From positions 4,761,001 to 4,825,000 of the forward strand of contig NZ_CP071448.1 of NCBI RefSeq assembly GCF_017352115.1: a stretch of 64,000 bases of DNA. Reading direction: 5' to 3'. Numbering within the stretch: position 1 is the first letter of the stretch; every line of letters starts with the position of its first letter. Below are positions 42,819 to 50,689 of this stretch, in pieces. Source of the stretch: Flavobacterium endoglycinae (GTDB lineage: Bacteria; Bacteroidota; Bacteroidia; Flavobacteriales; Flavobacteriaceae). The notes under the pieces were generated by a model. It was not told the DNA's origin and ran no database searches. It saw nothing but the letters and a program-made list of their open reading frames with translations. The position numbers were made by a program, and so were the translations under genes.

Positions 42819-44489
42819 TTAGAATTTTACAGCCTTTTTAGGAACATCTTTTCCAATTGTAGTAGTTTTAGATAATCCACTTAAATTGATATTTTTACTT
42901 GCTCCACCATCAATTGTAAGGGCACTTGAAGAAGTAGGATTGAACTCAACATTCGTTAAAGAAAGATTCTGAGCATTGTAAATCTCAAATGCATTTTTAG
43001 CTGCGATATCTAATTTTAAATTACTGATTTTAATTCCGTTTGCATCAATTATAGAAAAGCCTTTATCTGCTTTTGCAATTAGATTTGTGATCTCGATATT
43101 TTCTAAATTCATTTCAGGAAGACCTTGTAAAAATACCGCTTGTTGAGCGCCTCTAATCGTAATATTTTTGATTGAAATGTTTTTAAACTGAGGTGTTTCT
43201 TCGTTTACAGGAACCAGTTTTGTAGTTTTCGTATTTCCGCCTTCTGCCAAAGTTTCGGCGATTGATTTTCCTCCGTAATACAAATCAAAAGAAATGGCTT
43301 GAGAAGGAATATCAGTCATAAAAACATCCGAAATAAAGATGTTTTCTACAACTCCGCCGCGTCCGCGTGTGCTTTTGAAACGTAGTCCAACATCAGTTCC
43401 CATAAAAGTACAGTTTGAAACGTGCAGATTTTTTACCCCTCCAGACATTTCGCTTCCAACTGTAACACCGCCATGACCGTGATAAACAACATTGTTTTTC
43501 ACAATAATATTTTCGCAAGGAACACCTCTGTCGCGTCCGTCTTTATCTTTTCCAGATTTAATGCAGATCGCATCGTCGCCCACATCAAAACTTGAATTTT
43601 CGATTACAACGTTTTTGCAAGACTCCACATCAAGTCCGTCACCGTTTTGTGAAAACCACGGATTTCTAACCGTAACATTTCTCACAATTAAATCTTCAAT
43701 TAATAGAGGATGAATATTCCAAGCAGGAGAATTTTGAAAAACAGGTCCGTCAAACAACACTCTTTTGCTGTTTTGAATGCTCACCAAAACGGGACGAAGA
43801 AAATCATGAATCGCTTCAAAATCTTCCTTTGTTTTCAAATCTGGACGCACATTTTGATCTGCACCTTTAGCACCTTTTAAATATTGTTCAGAAGGATACC
43901 AGCTGTCTTTCTTTTCATTTAAAACGCCACCAGAAGCCACAAATTTCTTCCATTGTTCATCAGTCAGTTTGCTCTTTTTCACTTGCCTCCAAGCCTCACC
44001 AGAACCATCCCAAACACCATTTCCTGTAAAAGCTACGTTTTCAAGATTTTTGCCATAAATAGGAGAGATGCATCGCCAAGTATTTAAACCTTCAAAACTG
44101 GTTTCGATAATGGGATATAAAGTTTTATCTGTAGAAAATTTGATTAAAGCACCAGTTTCTGCATGAAGTTCTATATTGCTTTTTAAAATAATCGGACCCG
44201 TGAGCCAAATCCCTGGCGGAATAATTAATTTTCCGCCTCCTTTTTTAGAAAGCGCCTCAATTGCATCAGCAAACACTTTTGTATTTAAAACATAACCACC
44301 ATTTACTGCTCCAAAGTCTTTTAGATTTACTGTATTAGCAGGAATTACAGGTTCGTTAACTTTTGGCATTCTAAACTCAACATTTGCATAAGTGTCGTAT
44401 AAGTTGCTTTGAGCATTCGCATTTTTCGATGCCAGACAAAGCATAATTGCGATTCCAAGAGAAAAAAGATGTAGTCGGTTGGTCTTCAT
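42819..44489 (-). CDS. GH28 polygalacturonase-family enzyme, secreted
   Basis: The 556-residue product has a signal peptide (cut after ASKNANAQ) and a right-handed beta-helix. GH28 catalytic residues are all present: QNGDGLD (D284), VGDDAI (D305, D306), YHGHGGVTVGSE (H339) and LRFKS (R370, K372, with Phe in place of the usual Ile). NTVNLKDFGAVNGG at the start is typical of exo-acting and rhamnogalacturonan-acting members. It should hydrolyse alpha-1,4-galacturonosyl links in pectin. The operator TGTAATCGATTACA lies 72 bases upstream, and the pectate lyase gene is co-transcribed. Confidence 0.93.
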   Translation of the reverse strand: MKTNRLHLFSLGIAIMLCLASKNANAQSNLYDTYANVEFRMPKVNEPVIPANTVNLKDFGAVNGGYVLNTKVFADAIEALSKKGGGKLIIPPGIWLTGPIILKSNIELHAETGALIKFSTDKTLYPIIETSFEGLNTWRCISPIYGKNLENVAFTGNGVWDGSGEAWRQVKKSKLTDEQWKKFVASGGVLNEKKDSWYPSEQYLKGAKGADQNVRPDLKTKEDFEAIHDFLRPVLVSIQNSKRVLFDGPVFQNSPAWNIHPLLIEDLIVRNVTVRNPWFSQNGDGLDVESCKNVVIENSSFDVGDDAICIKSGKDKDGRDRGVPCENIIVKNNVVYHGHGGVTVGSEMSGGVKNLHVSNCTFMGTDVGLRFKSTRGRGGVVENIFISDVFMTDIPSQAISFDLYYGGKSIAETLAEGGNTKTTKLVPVNEETPQFKNISIKNITIRGAQQAVFLQGLPEMNLENIEITNLIAKADKGFSIIDANGIKISNLKLDIAAKNAFEIYNAQNLSLTNVEFNPTSSSALTIDGGASKNINLSGLSKTTTIGKDVPKKAVKF

Positions 44490-44560
44490 TGTTAGTAATT
44501 TTTTGGTGTTATTTTTATAGATGTGGAAAATTACTTCTTACATAAATAACAATAGTTAAA

Positions 44561-44574
44561 TGTAATCGATTACA
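44561..44574. promoter_or_regulatory. Perfect 14-bp operator-like palindrome upstream of the GH28 gene
   Basis: TGTAATCGATTACA is fully self-complementary. It lies 72 bases before the GH28 start (44489, minus) and ~335 bases before the beta-helix gene (44909, plus). On the minus strand the right arm reads TACATTTA, one base from the -7 consensus. It shares its core with the two sites at 36.4-36.6 kb. Confidence 0.65.
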
Positions 44575-44602
44575 CAAATCTATTAAAAAAGTTTAAATGA
44601 TA

Positions 44603-44740
44603 GCCACGAATTCACGAATTTTCTTTTTTTAAATCTTTGCGATTATTTTTTCGAATTAATTCGAATAATATTTTTAGATAAAGTGTTAAAAATAAAATTC
44701 GTGAATTGCTTCGCCTGTTCACTATCGCTCGAGTCGTGGC
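44603..44740. repeat. Composite GCCACGAATTC repeat, copy 1
   Basis: GCCACGAATTCACGAATT opens the element, and AATTCGTGAATTGC followed by GTCGTGGC closes it. The centre is AAATCTTTGCGATTATTT with TTCGAATTAATTCGAA. The same element in inverted orientation is at 47429-47536, so the two copies bracket the beta-helix gene. Confidence 0.8.
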
Positions 44741-44908
44741 GAATAAAAATCTCAAACAGGAGGGTACAGGATGCATATAACTTTATGTTCGAGTAAATTG
44801 GACGAATTATTTGGTAATAGTGTTAAAAATAAATTTATATATGAATTATAGATGCTTAAAATTAACTGCCTAATAATTTTTTACCAAAAAAAATCAAAAT
44901 ATTAAATA
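44741..44908. other. Leader region of the beta-helix gene
   Basis: About 170 AT-rich bases precede the start at 44909. A CATAACTTTATG-like dyad lies near 44773-44788, but no clean -7 box was found. Confidence 0.3.
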
Positions 44909-47419
44909 ATGCGTTTGAATTCATTTACTAAAATCCTGACTTTCTTTTTAATTATCTGCATTTCGTTTTCTATGAGTGCAGCTGAAATTTGGGTTTCCCC
45001 GAAAGGGAACGACAAAAACACAGGAACAAAAGAGAATCCGCTGGCAACAGTTCATATGGCGATGAGAAAAGCCAGAGAGCTTCGCCGTTTAAAAGATGCC
45101 TCTGTAAAAGACGGTATTCGTATTATTGTAATGAATGGAATGTATTATTTAAATGAACCTTTATTCGTAAGACCTGAAGATTCTGGAACAGCAGAAAGTC
45201 CGACTACAATTGAAGCGGATGTAAATGCAAGACCCATTATCAGCGGCGGAATTGAAATTAAAAACTGGACAAAATCGACAACAGTTATTAACCGACTTAA
45301 AAAAGGTGCTGTTTGGGTGGCAGATGCTCCTAAAAAAGCTGGAAGTATTATCGATTACAGGCAATTGTGGGTAAATGGGAAAAAAGCCGTAAGAGCTAAA
45401 AATACTGCAGGAACGACAATGGAACGTATTCTTTCATGGGATCATGAAGAGCAAACCTGTTGGATTCCGTTTAAAGATAAATCGGTTAAGTTCGAACCGG
45501 GAATGGAAATGTTTATTGTACAATGGTGGTCGAATGCCAACTTGCGTATCAAAAATATTGAAGTTCAAAAAGACAGTGCAAAACTTTCGTTTGAAGAACC
45601 AGAAAGCCGTATCCAAAGCGAACATCCGTGGCCAGCGCCGTGGATTTCTAAAAACAATGGAAATTCAGCTTATTTCTTAAACAATGCTTTTTCACTTTTA
45701 AACGAGCCTGGAGAATGGTATTTGGACAAGAAAAATGCGAAAATCTATTATATTCCGAGAGCTGGTGAAGAGATTAATTCGGTTACGGTTACTGCTCCCG
45801 TTTTAGAAAATTTAGTTGAAGTAAAAGGAACAATCGATTCTCCTGTACATCATTTTAGATTTAAAGGAATTTCGTTTCAATACAGCAATTGGCTTCGTCC
45901 TTCGTTGCAAGGTCACGTGCCGTTGCAGTCTGGTTTGTATTTGTTAGACGCTTATAAATTGAAACAGCCTGGAACTCCAAATCAGGCAAATTTAGAAAAT
46001 CAGGCGTGGGTGGGAAGACCTCGCGCAGCTGTTGAAGTAAATTATTCGAATAATATTCAGTTTGAATCGTGCCGTTTTGAGCATTTGGCATCGACTGGTT
46101 TGGATTTAAATAAAGGAACAAATCACAATACCGTAAAAGGAAATTTATTTAAAGATATTGGCGGAAGTGCCATCAATGTCGGCATTTTCTCTGAAGAAGC
46201 TTTTGAAGCGCATTTACCTTTAATTATAAAAGATGAGAGAGAAATGTGTTCTGATGAAGTTATTGCCGATAATTTAATTACAAACGTAACCAATGAAGAT
46301 TGGGGAACTTTGGGAATCAGTGCTGGTTTCGTGAGAAATATTACGATTGAACACAATGAAATTTCGGATGTATCGTACTCTGGAATCGCAATGGGCTGGG
46401 GTTGGACACATACGCCAAACGTAATGCAGAACAATAAAATTCTAGGAAATAAAATTCATCACTACGCGAAACATTTACACGATGTTTCTGGAATCTACAC
46501 ACTTTCTGCACAGCCGGGAAGCCGAATCGAAGAAAACTATATTGATAAAGTTTACAATAGTCCGTATGCGCACGATCCGTTTTTATGGTTGTATTTATAT
46601 ACTGATGAAGGTTCTGAAGGTTTTACGATTAAAAACAACTGGATTGCCGAAAAGAAAATCCTTAAAAACCATAACGGTCCTAAAGGAAATATCTGGGAAC
46701 ACAACGATCCTTATGTAAGCACTAAAATTAAAGATGCTGCCGGAATTAGAGTGCCTTACAAAGATCTAGAAAAAGAAGTGGTAATCGACGAAAAATGGGG
46801 ATTGCAGGAAATGCCAAAACCGTATGCTATCGAATTAATCGGTTCTGATTTTGATATCGAAAAAATCAAATCGACTTTAGTTGGATTCAGAATCGTGGGT
46901 CAGGAATTGTACCAATGGAAAAATCATTTGGTGATTTACGGAAAAATGAATCAGCCGGAAAGAACAAAGCGAAAATTGGCAGGTGCTTTTCCTTCTTTAG
47001 AAATTAAAATCTATGAAGATCTGGTTTACGATTTCCAAAACTTCGAAAGATGTAAAGATTCTAAACCAGCATCAGATTGGGAAAATGTGGTTTTAACAGC
47101 CAATCTTCCTGCCGATGAAAAACTGCAGAAAGAATACGTAGAATATCATAAAACGCAATTCGAGAAATGGCCAGAAGTTGCAAAAGGTTTCTGTAATGCC
47201 GATTTCCAACAATTGCAAGTATTTAAAAAAGATCGTCAGTTAATCTTGATCATCAGTATTCCGAAAGGGGAGAATTTGGATAAACTAAATCCGAAAACAA
47301 CACAAAATAATCCACGTGTGGATGATTGGAATTCCTTAATGAAAAAATACCAAAGCGGAATCGATGGCACAAAACCAGACGAAACTTGGATTTTCTTAAA
47401 CAAAGTAGAAATGAAATAA
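44909..47419 (+). CDS. Secreted beta-helix glycosidase (GH141-like) fused to an L-rhamnose-mutarotase-like domain
   Basis: The 836-residue product has a signal peptide (FFLIICISFSMSAA). Residues ~25-600 form a right-handed beta-helix enzyme of GH141-like type: IWVSPKGNDKNTGTKENPLA, MNGMYYLNEPLFVRPEDSGT, PIISGGIEIKNW, YSGIAMGWGWTHTP and IYTLSAQPGSRIEENYI. Residues ~723-836 match the L-rhamnose mutarotase fold: EYHKTQFEKWPEVAKGF (candidate catalytic H747), LILIISIPKG, NPRVDDWNSLMKKYQ and a final ETWIFLNKV. A degenerate ferredoxin-like half (~630-720; LVGFRIVGQELYQWKNHLVI) lies between. GH141 members cleave fucosyl or xylosyl links. The fused domain may act on the released 6-deoxy sugar. The architecture is unusual; substrate unknown. 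Confidence 0.78.
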   Translation: MRLNSFTKILTFFLIICISFSMSAAEIWVSPKGNDKNTGTKENPLATVHMAMRKARELRRLKDASVKDGIRIIVMNGMYYLNEPLFVRPEDSGTAESPTTIEADVNARPIISGGIEIKNWTKSTTVINRLKKGAVWVADAPKKAGSIIDYRQLWVNGKKAVRAKNTAGTTMERILSWDHEEQTCWIPFKDKSVKFEPGMEMFIVQWWSNANLRIKNIEVQKDSAKLSFEEPESRIQSEHPWPAPWISKNNGNSAYFLNNAFSLLNEPGEWYLDKKNAKIYYIPRAGEEINSVTVTAPVLENLVEVKGTIDSPVHHFRFKGISFQYSNWLRPSLQGHVPLQSGLYLLDAYKLKQPGTPNQANLENQAWVGRPRAAVEVNYSNNIQFESCRFEHLASTGLDLNKGTNHNTVKGNLFKDIGGSAINVGIFSEEAFEAHLPLIIKDEREMCSDEVIADNLITNVTNEDWGTLGISAGFVRNITIEHNEISDVSYSGIAMGWGWTHTPNVMQNNKILGNKIHHYAKHLHDVSGIYTLSAQPGSRIEENYIDKVYNSPYAHDPFLWLYLYTDEGSEGFTIKNNWIAEKKILKNHNGPKGNIWEHNDPYVSTKIKDAAGIRVPYKDLEKEVVIDEKWGLQEMPKPYAIELIGSDFDIEKIKSTLVGFRIVGQELYQWKNHLVIYGKMNQPERTKRKLAGAFPSLEIKIYEDLVYDFQNFERCKDSKPASDWENVVLTANLPADEKLQKEYVEYHKTQFEKWPEVAKGFCNADFQQLQVFKKDRQLILIISIPKGENLDKLNPKTTQNNPRVDDWNSLMKKYQSGIDGTKPDETWIFLNKVEMK

Positions 47420-47428
47420 ATATTATTA

Positions 47429-47536
47429 GCCACGAATTCACGAATTATTTTTTTACAATCTAAACTGAATATTAATTCGAATTATTCGAAAAAATAATCG
47501 CAAAGATTTTCAAAAAATAATTCGTGAATTCGTGGC
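47429..47536. repeat. Composite GCCACGAATTC repeat, copy 2 (inverted relative to copy 1)
   Basis: GCCACGAATTCACGAATTAT opens and AATAATTCGTGAATTCGTGG closes it, an almost perfect inverted pair. The interior (AATTCGAATTATTCGAA, then AATAATCGCAAAGATTTT) is the reverse complement of the interior of the copy at 44603-44740. Confidence 0.8.
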
Positions 47537-47573
47537 GGAAAAAATAACTATCAAAACCCTAAAATAACAACCA

Positions 47574-48638
47574 ATGTTAAAAATAGCCATTCTGGGACTT
47601 GGAGAAGGACGAAGCACCATGTCGGCGGCTTTAGAAAGTTCAAAATTAGAACTTGTAAAAGTGTGCGACAGAAACGAAGAAATCTGTAAACAAAGAGCCA
47701 AAGAATTTGATTTTCATTCTTACACCACCAATTACGATGATTTACTAAACGACGCATCAATCGATATTATCGCGATTTACACGCCAGATCATTTGCACGC
47801 ACAACATGTAAAACAAGCGTTGTTAAGTGGAAAACATGTGGTTTGTACAAAACCGTTTATCGATGACCTTTCTGATGTTAAAGAGCTTTTAGAATTAAGT
47901 AAATCAACAGGAAAAAAGGTTTTCATCGGGCAAAGTTCACGTTTCTTTGAACCAGCCAAAAGACAAAGAGCCGATTACGAAGCAGGATTAATTGGAGACT
48001 TAATTACAATTGAAGCGCAATATCACGCCGATCATAGATGGTTTTTAAAGAAAGAATGGTCTTTATTACAGTCGTTTAAATGGCTTTACGGAGGTTTGAG
48101 TCATCCTGTAGATTTCATCAGATGGTATTTGCCAAACATTCAGGAAGTAATGGGTTACGGAATGATCAGCGCTAACGGACAATCGGCGGGATTGAAAAAT
48201 GAAGATACAATGCACTTTATCTTCAAAGCTACAGACGGAAGAATTGCTCGTGTAAGCGGTGTGTATACGTCACCAACTCAGCCTGCGCAACGTGACAGCG
48301 GAATGAGTACGATTTTAAGAGCAACAGAAGGAGCAAGCCAAGCCGATTATCACGAATTGCGTTATGCGGTTACCGATAAAACAGGCGAAGAAAAAGTGGT
48401 TACTTGGGGCGACAGCACTTTAAAATATTATTTCCGTTTTGAAGGACAAAGTCATCACGGCGGAGAATATCAGAACTATTTAGAATATTTTGTAGACAGT
48501 ATCGAACAAGGTTTCGAAGCGTATCCAAACATGGAAGAAGGAATTGGAACCGTAGCTTTATTACAAGCAATGGACAAATCGCTGCAAACTGGAATGCCGG
48601 TTAAAATTGCCGATATTCTTAACGAATACGGACTATGA
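47574..48638 (+). CDS. Gfo/Idh/MocA-family oxidoreductase
   Basis: The 354-residue product has a Rossmann start (LKIAILGLGEGRSTMSAAL), the active-site Lys in HVVCTKPFIDDLSDV (TKP in place of EKP), an IGQSSRFFEPAK strand and the His in YGGLSHPVDFIRWYLP. It is NAD(P)-dependent and cytoplasmic; the sugar is unknown. Its stop overlaps the start of the sodium:solute symporter gene (ATGA), so import and oxidation of the same compound are tightly coupled. It is not a close copy of the oxidoreductase at 35.2-36.3 kb. Confidence 0.88.
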   Translation: MLKIAILGLGEGRSTMSAALESSKLELVKVCDRNEEICKQRAKEFDFHSYTTNYDDLLNDASIDIIAIYTPDHLHAQHVKQALLSGKHVVCTKPFIDDLSDVKELLELSKSTGKKVFIGQSSRFFEPAKRQRADYEAGLIGDLITIEAQYHADHRWFLKKEWSLLQSFKWLYGGLSHPVDFIRWYLPNIQEVMGYGMISANGQSAGLKNEDTMHFIFKATDGRIARVSGVYTSPTQPAQRDSGMSTILRATEGASQADYHELRYAVTDKTGEEKVVTWGDSTLKYYFRFEGQSHHGGEYQNYLEYFVDSIEQGFEAYPNMEEGIGTVALLQAMDKSLQTGMPVKIADILNEYGL

Positions 48639-50215
48639 ACAGTATCTACAATAAATTAACAACGCTTGATTTTGTAATTGTGGCTGGTTATTTGGTCGCA
48701 TTATTAATCATTGGTTATGTGGTAAGTGTCAAGCAGCGAAAGAAAGACGAAACGCTTTTCCTGGCTGGAAATTCATTAAATTGGTACAGCATCGGGTTTA
48801 ATATGTGGGGAACCAATGTGGGTCCGTCTTCTTTATTAGCCTTTGCCAGTATTGGTTATGCAACGGGAATCGTAGCAGGAAATTTTGAATGGTATGCTTT
48901 TGTTTTTTTACTGCTTTTGGCGATGGTTTTTGCACCACGTTATATTGCGAGTAAAGTAAGCACCATGCCCGAATATATGGGAAAACGCTACGGTGATAGT
49001 ACCCAAAACATTTTAGCTTGGTATGCTTTGGTGAAAATCTTGGTAAGCTGGTTGTCTTTAGGATTATTCAGCGGAGGCGTTTTAGTGCGTCAGATTCTGG
49101 GAATTCCGATGTGGCAGAGCGTTACCGTTTTAGTGATTTTCTCTGGAATTTTCACTTTTGCAGGAGGATTAAAAGCGATTGCAAAAGTCAACGTTTTTCA
49201 GATGATTTTATTGATTGTTGTTTCATTAACGCTTTCCTATTTAGGATTGCAGAAGGTTGGCGGAATCGAAGCTTTAGCAGCAAAAACACCTTCTAATTTT
49301 TGGAATTTAGTTCGACCTTCTGATGATGCAAGTTATCCGTGGCCGGCTATTTTATTAGGATATCCTGTTGCTGCAGTTGCTTTTTTCTGTACCGATCAAT
49401 CGATGGTGCAGAGTGTTTTAGGAGCGAAAAATCTAGAGCAAGGACAACTTGGAGTTAACTTTATTGGATGGTTGAAAGTAATGGCGCTTCCGTTATTTAT
49501 TTTACCTGGAATTTTGTGCTACGCTTTATATCCAGAATTAGGAAGCAACTCTGATTTGGCTTATATGACCATGGTTACGAATCTTTTTCCAAGCGGCATG
49601 AACGGATTGGTAATCTGTGTAATGATTGCGGTTTTGGTAGGAACAATTGGTTCTTCGCTGAATGCTTTGAGTACCGTTTTCACGAATGATATTTATGTAA
49701 AGAAAATCAACCCGACAGCGACTATTAAAGATCAAATTAGAATTGGTCGCTTAACGATTGCTGCAGGTTGCGTATTTGCAATTCTGATTGCCGTTGCAAT
49801 TGATAATATCAAAGGACAGAATTTATTTAACATTTTTCAGGCGGTTCTAGGATTCTTGGCGCCTTCGTTATCTGTTGTTTTCCTTTTGAGTGTTTTCTGG
49901 AAACGCACGACCAAAAAAGCTGTAAATGCAACGCTTTCTTGGGGTTCTGCTTTTAGTTTGTTTGTTGGGGTTTTATATTTATGGATTTTCCCAGCCGATA
50001 AATACCCAGTTTGGCCTCACTTTTTATTGATTTCGTTTTACATTTTTGCTGTGCTTTTAATTGCTGCAGTGGTTATTTCTTTAGTAGATAGAAATCCTGA
50101 AGTTAATGTTTCAGATGAAACTGATATTCCTAAAACTAGTAAAAAAGTGAAGTTGTTGTTTGGGCTTTTAGGATTAACAATCTTTGTTTTATATCTAATT
50201 TTTAATTTTCATTAA
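48635..50215 (+). CDS. Sodium:solute symporter (SSS family), probable sugar or sugar-acid importer
   Basis: The 526-residue product has about 13-14 membrane helices and the SSS signature: VAGYLVALLIIGYVVSVKQR, FLAGNSLNWYSIGFNMWGTN, VSTMPEYMGKRYGDSTQNIL, IFTFAGGLKAIAKVNVFQMI and CTDQSMVQSVLGAKNLEQGQ. This SGLT-like branch in Bacteroidota imports sugars with Na+. Its start overlaps the stop of the preceding oxidoreductase gene. Together with the beta-helix gene they form a probable module: cleave, import, oxidise. Confidence 0.92.
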   Translation: MNSIYNKLTTLDFVIVAGYLVALLIIGYVVSVKQRKKDETLFLAGNSLNWYSIGFNMWGTNVGPSSLLAFASIGYATGIVAGNFEWYAFVFLLLLAMVFAPRYIASKVSTMPEYMGKRYGDSTQNILAWYALVKILVSWLSLGLFSGGVLVRQILGIPMWQSVTVLVIFSGIFTFAGGLKAIAKVNVFQMILLIVVSLTLSYLGLQKVGGIEALAAKTPSNFWNLVRPSDDASYPWPAILLGYPVAAVAFFCTDQSMVQSVLGAKNLEQGQLGVNFIGWLKVMALPLFILPGILCYALYPELGSNSDLAYMTMVTNLFPSGMNGLVICVMIAVLVGTIGSSLNALSTVFTNDIYVKKINPTATIKDQIRIGRLTIAAGCVFAILIAVAIDNIKGQNLFNIFQAVLGFLAPSLSVVFLLSVFWKRTTKKAVNATLSWGSAFSLFVGVLYLWIFPADKYPVWPHFLLISFYIFAVLLIAAVVISLVDRNPEVNVSDETDIPKTSKKVKLLFGLLGLTIFVLYLIFNFH

Positions 50216-50227
50216 TAATAGAAATTG

Positions 50228-50307
50228 CTCGCAAAGTCGCTAAGACGCAAAGTTTATTTATTTTAAGTTTTTAGAATGAATGCTTTGCGTCTTAGCGACT
50301 TTGCGAG
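50228..50307. repeat. Perfect 25-bp inverted repeat of CGCAAAGTCGCTAAGACG type
   Basis: Arms at 50228-50252 and 50283-50307 are exact reverse complements (core GCAAAGTCGCTAAGACGC) around a 30-base AT-rich centre. It lies 13 bases after the symporter stop and may end that transcript. Related half or imperfect copies occur at ~6670-6790, 52522-52551 and 59232-59310. Confidence 0.85.
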
Positions 50308-50341
50308 ATTAAAAAAAACTCTTTTTATCAAAGAATCTAAA

Positions 50342-50636
50342 ACATAGCCCAAGGTTTCAACCTTGGGAAACGTATTATTGCGGATTTGCATTGCGTTCCC
50401 AAGGTTGAAACCTTGGACTATGTTCTGAAAAGGATTATAAATAAAAAACAGATAGTTTCTCTAGAATGAAAACTATCTGTTTTTTATGAATTGCTTCCAG
50501 TTTTAACTGGAGGTAAAAAGCAAGAATAGAAAAAGGCTTTAGCCAAAAAAGTATAGTTTGGCTAAAGCCTTTTAAACTTTATATTAATCTGTCATTCAGC
50601 TAAAGCTGGACGCAATTGAATTATACTATTTAAAAT
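50342..50636. repeat. Composite palindromic repeat, copy A (left of the decarboxylase gene)
   Basis: In order this carries two CCAAGGTTTCAACCTTGG-type palindromes within an ACATAG/CTATGT bracket, an AACAGATAGTTT..AAACTATCTGTTT hairpin, TTCCAGTTTTAACTGGAGG, AAAGGCTTTAGCC..GGCTAAAGCCTTT, and CAGCTAAAGCTGGACGCAATT. The same series in the same order is at 52246-52516, on the other side of the decarboxylase gene. Confidence 0.85.
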
Positions 50637-50689
50637 AGCTTTGGGGTGTCAGTATCTTAAAAATGAAACCATTTTTATTATCTAAGACT

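Noticed and set aside
45444-45680. Lys/Arg-rich plus-strand frame within the beta-helix gene
   Set aside because: An alternative frame of a complete coding gene, with no start context.
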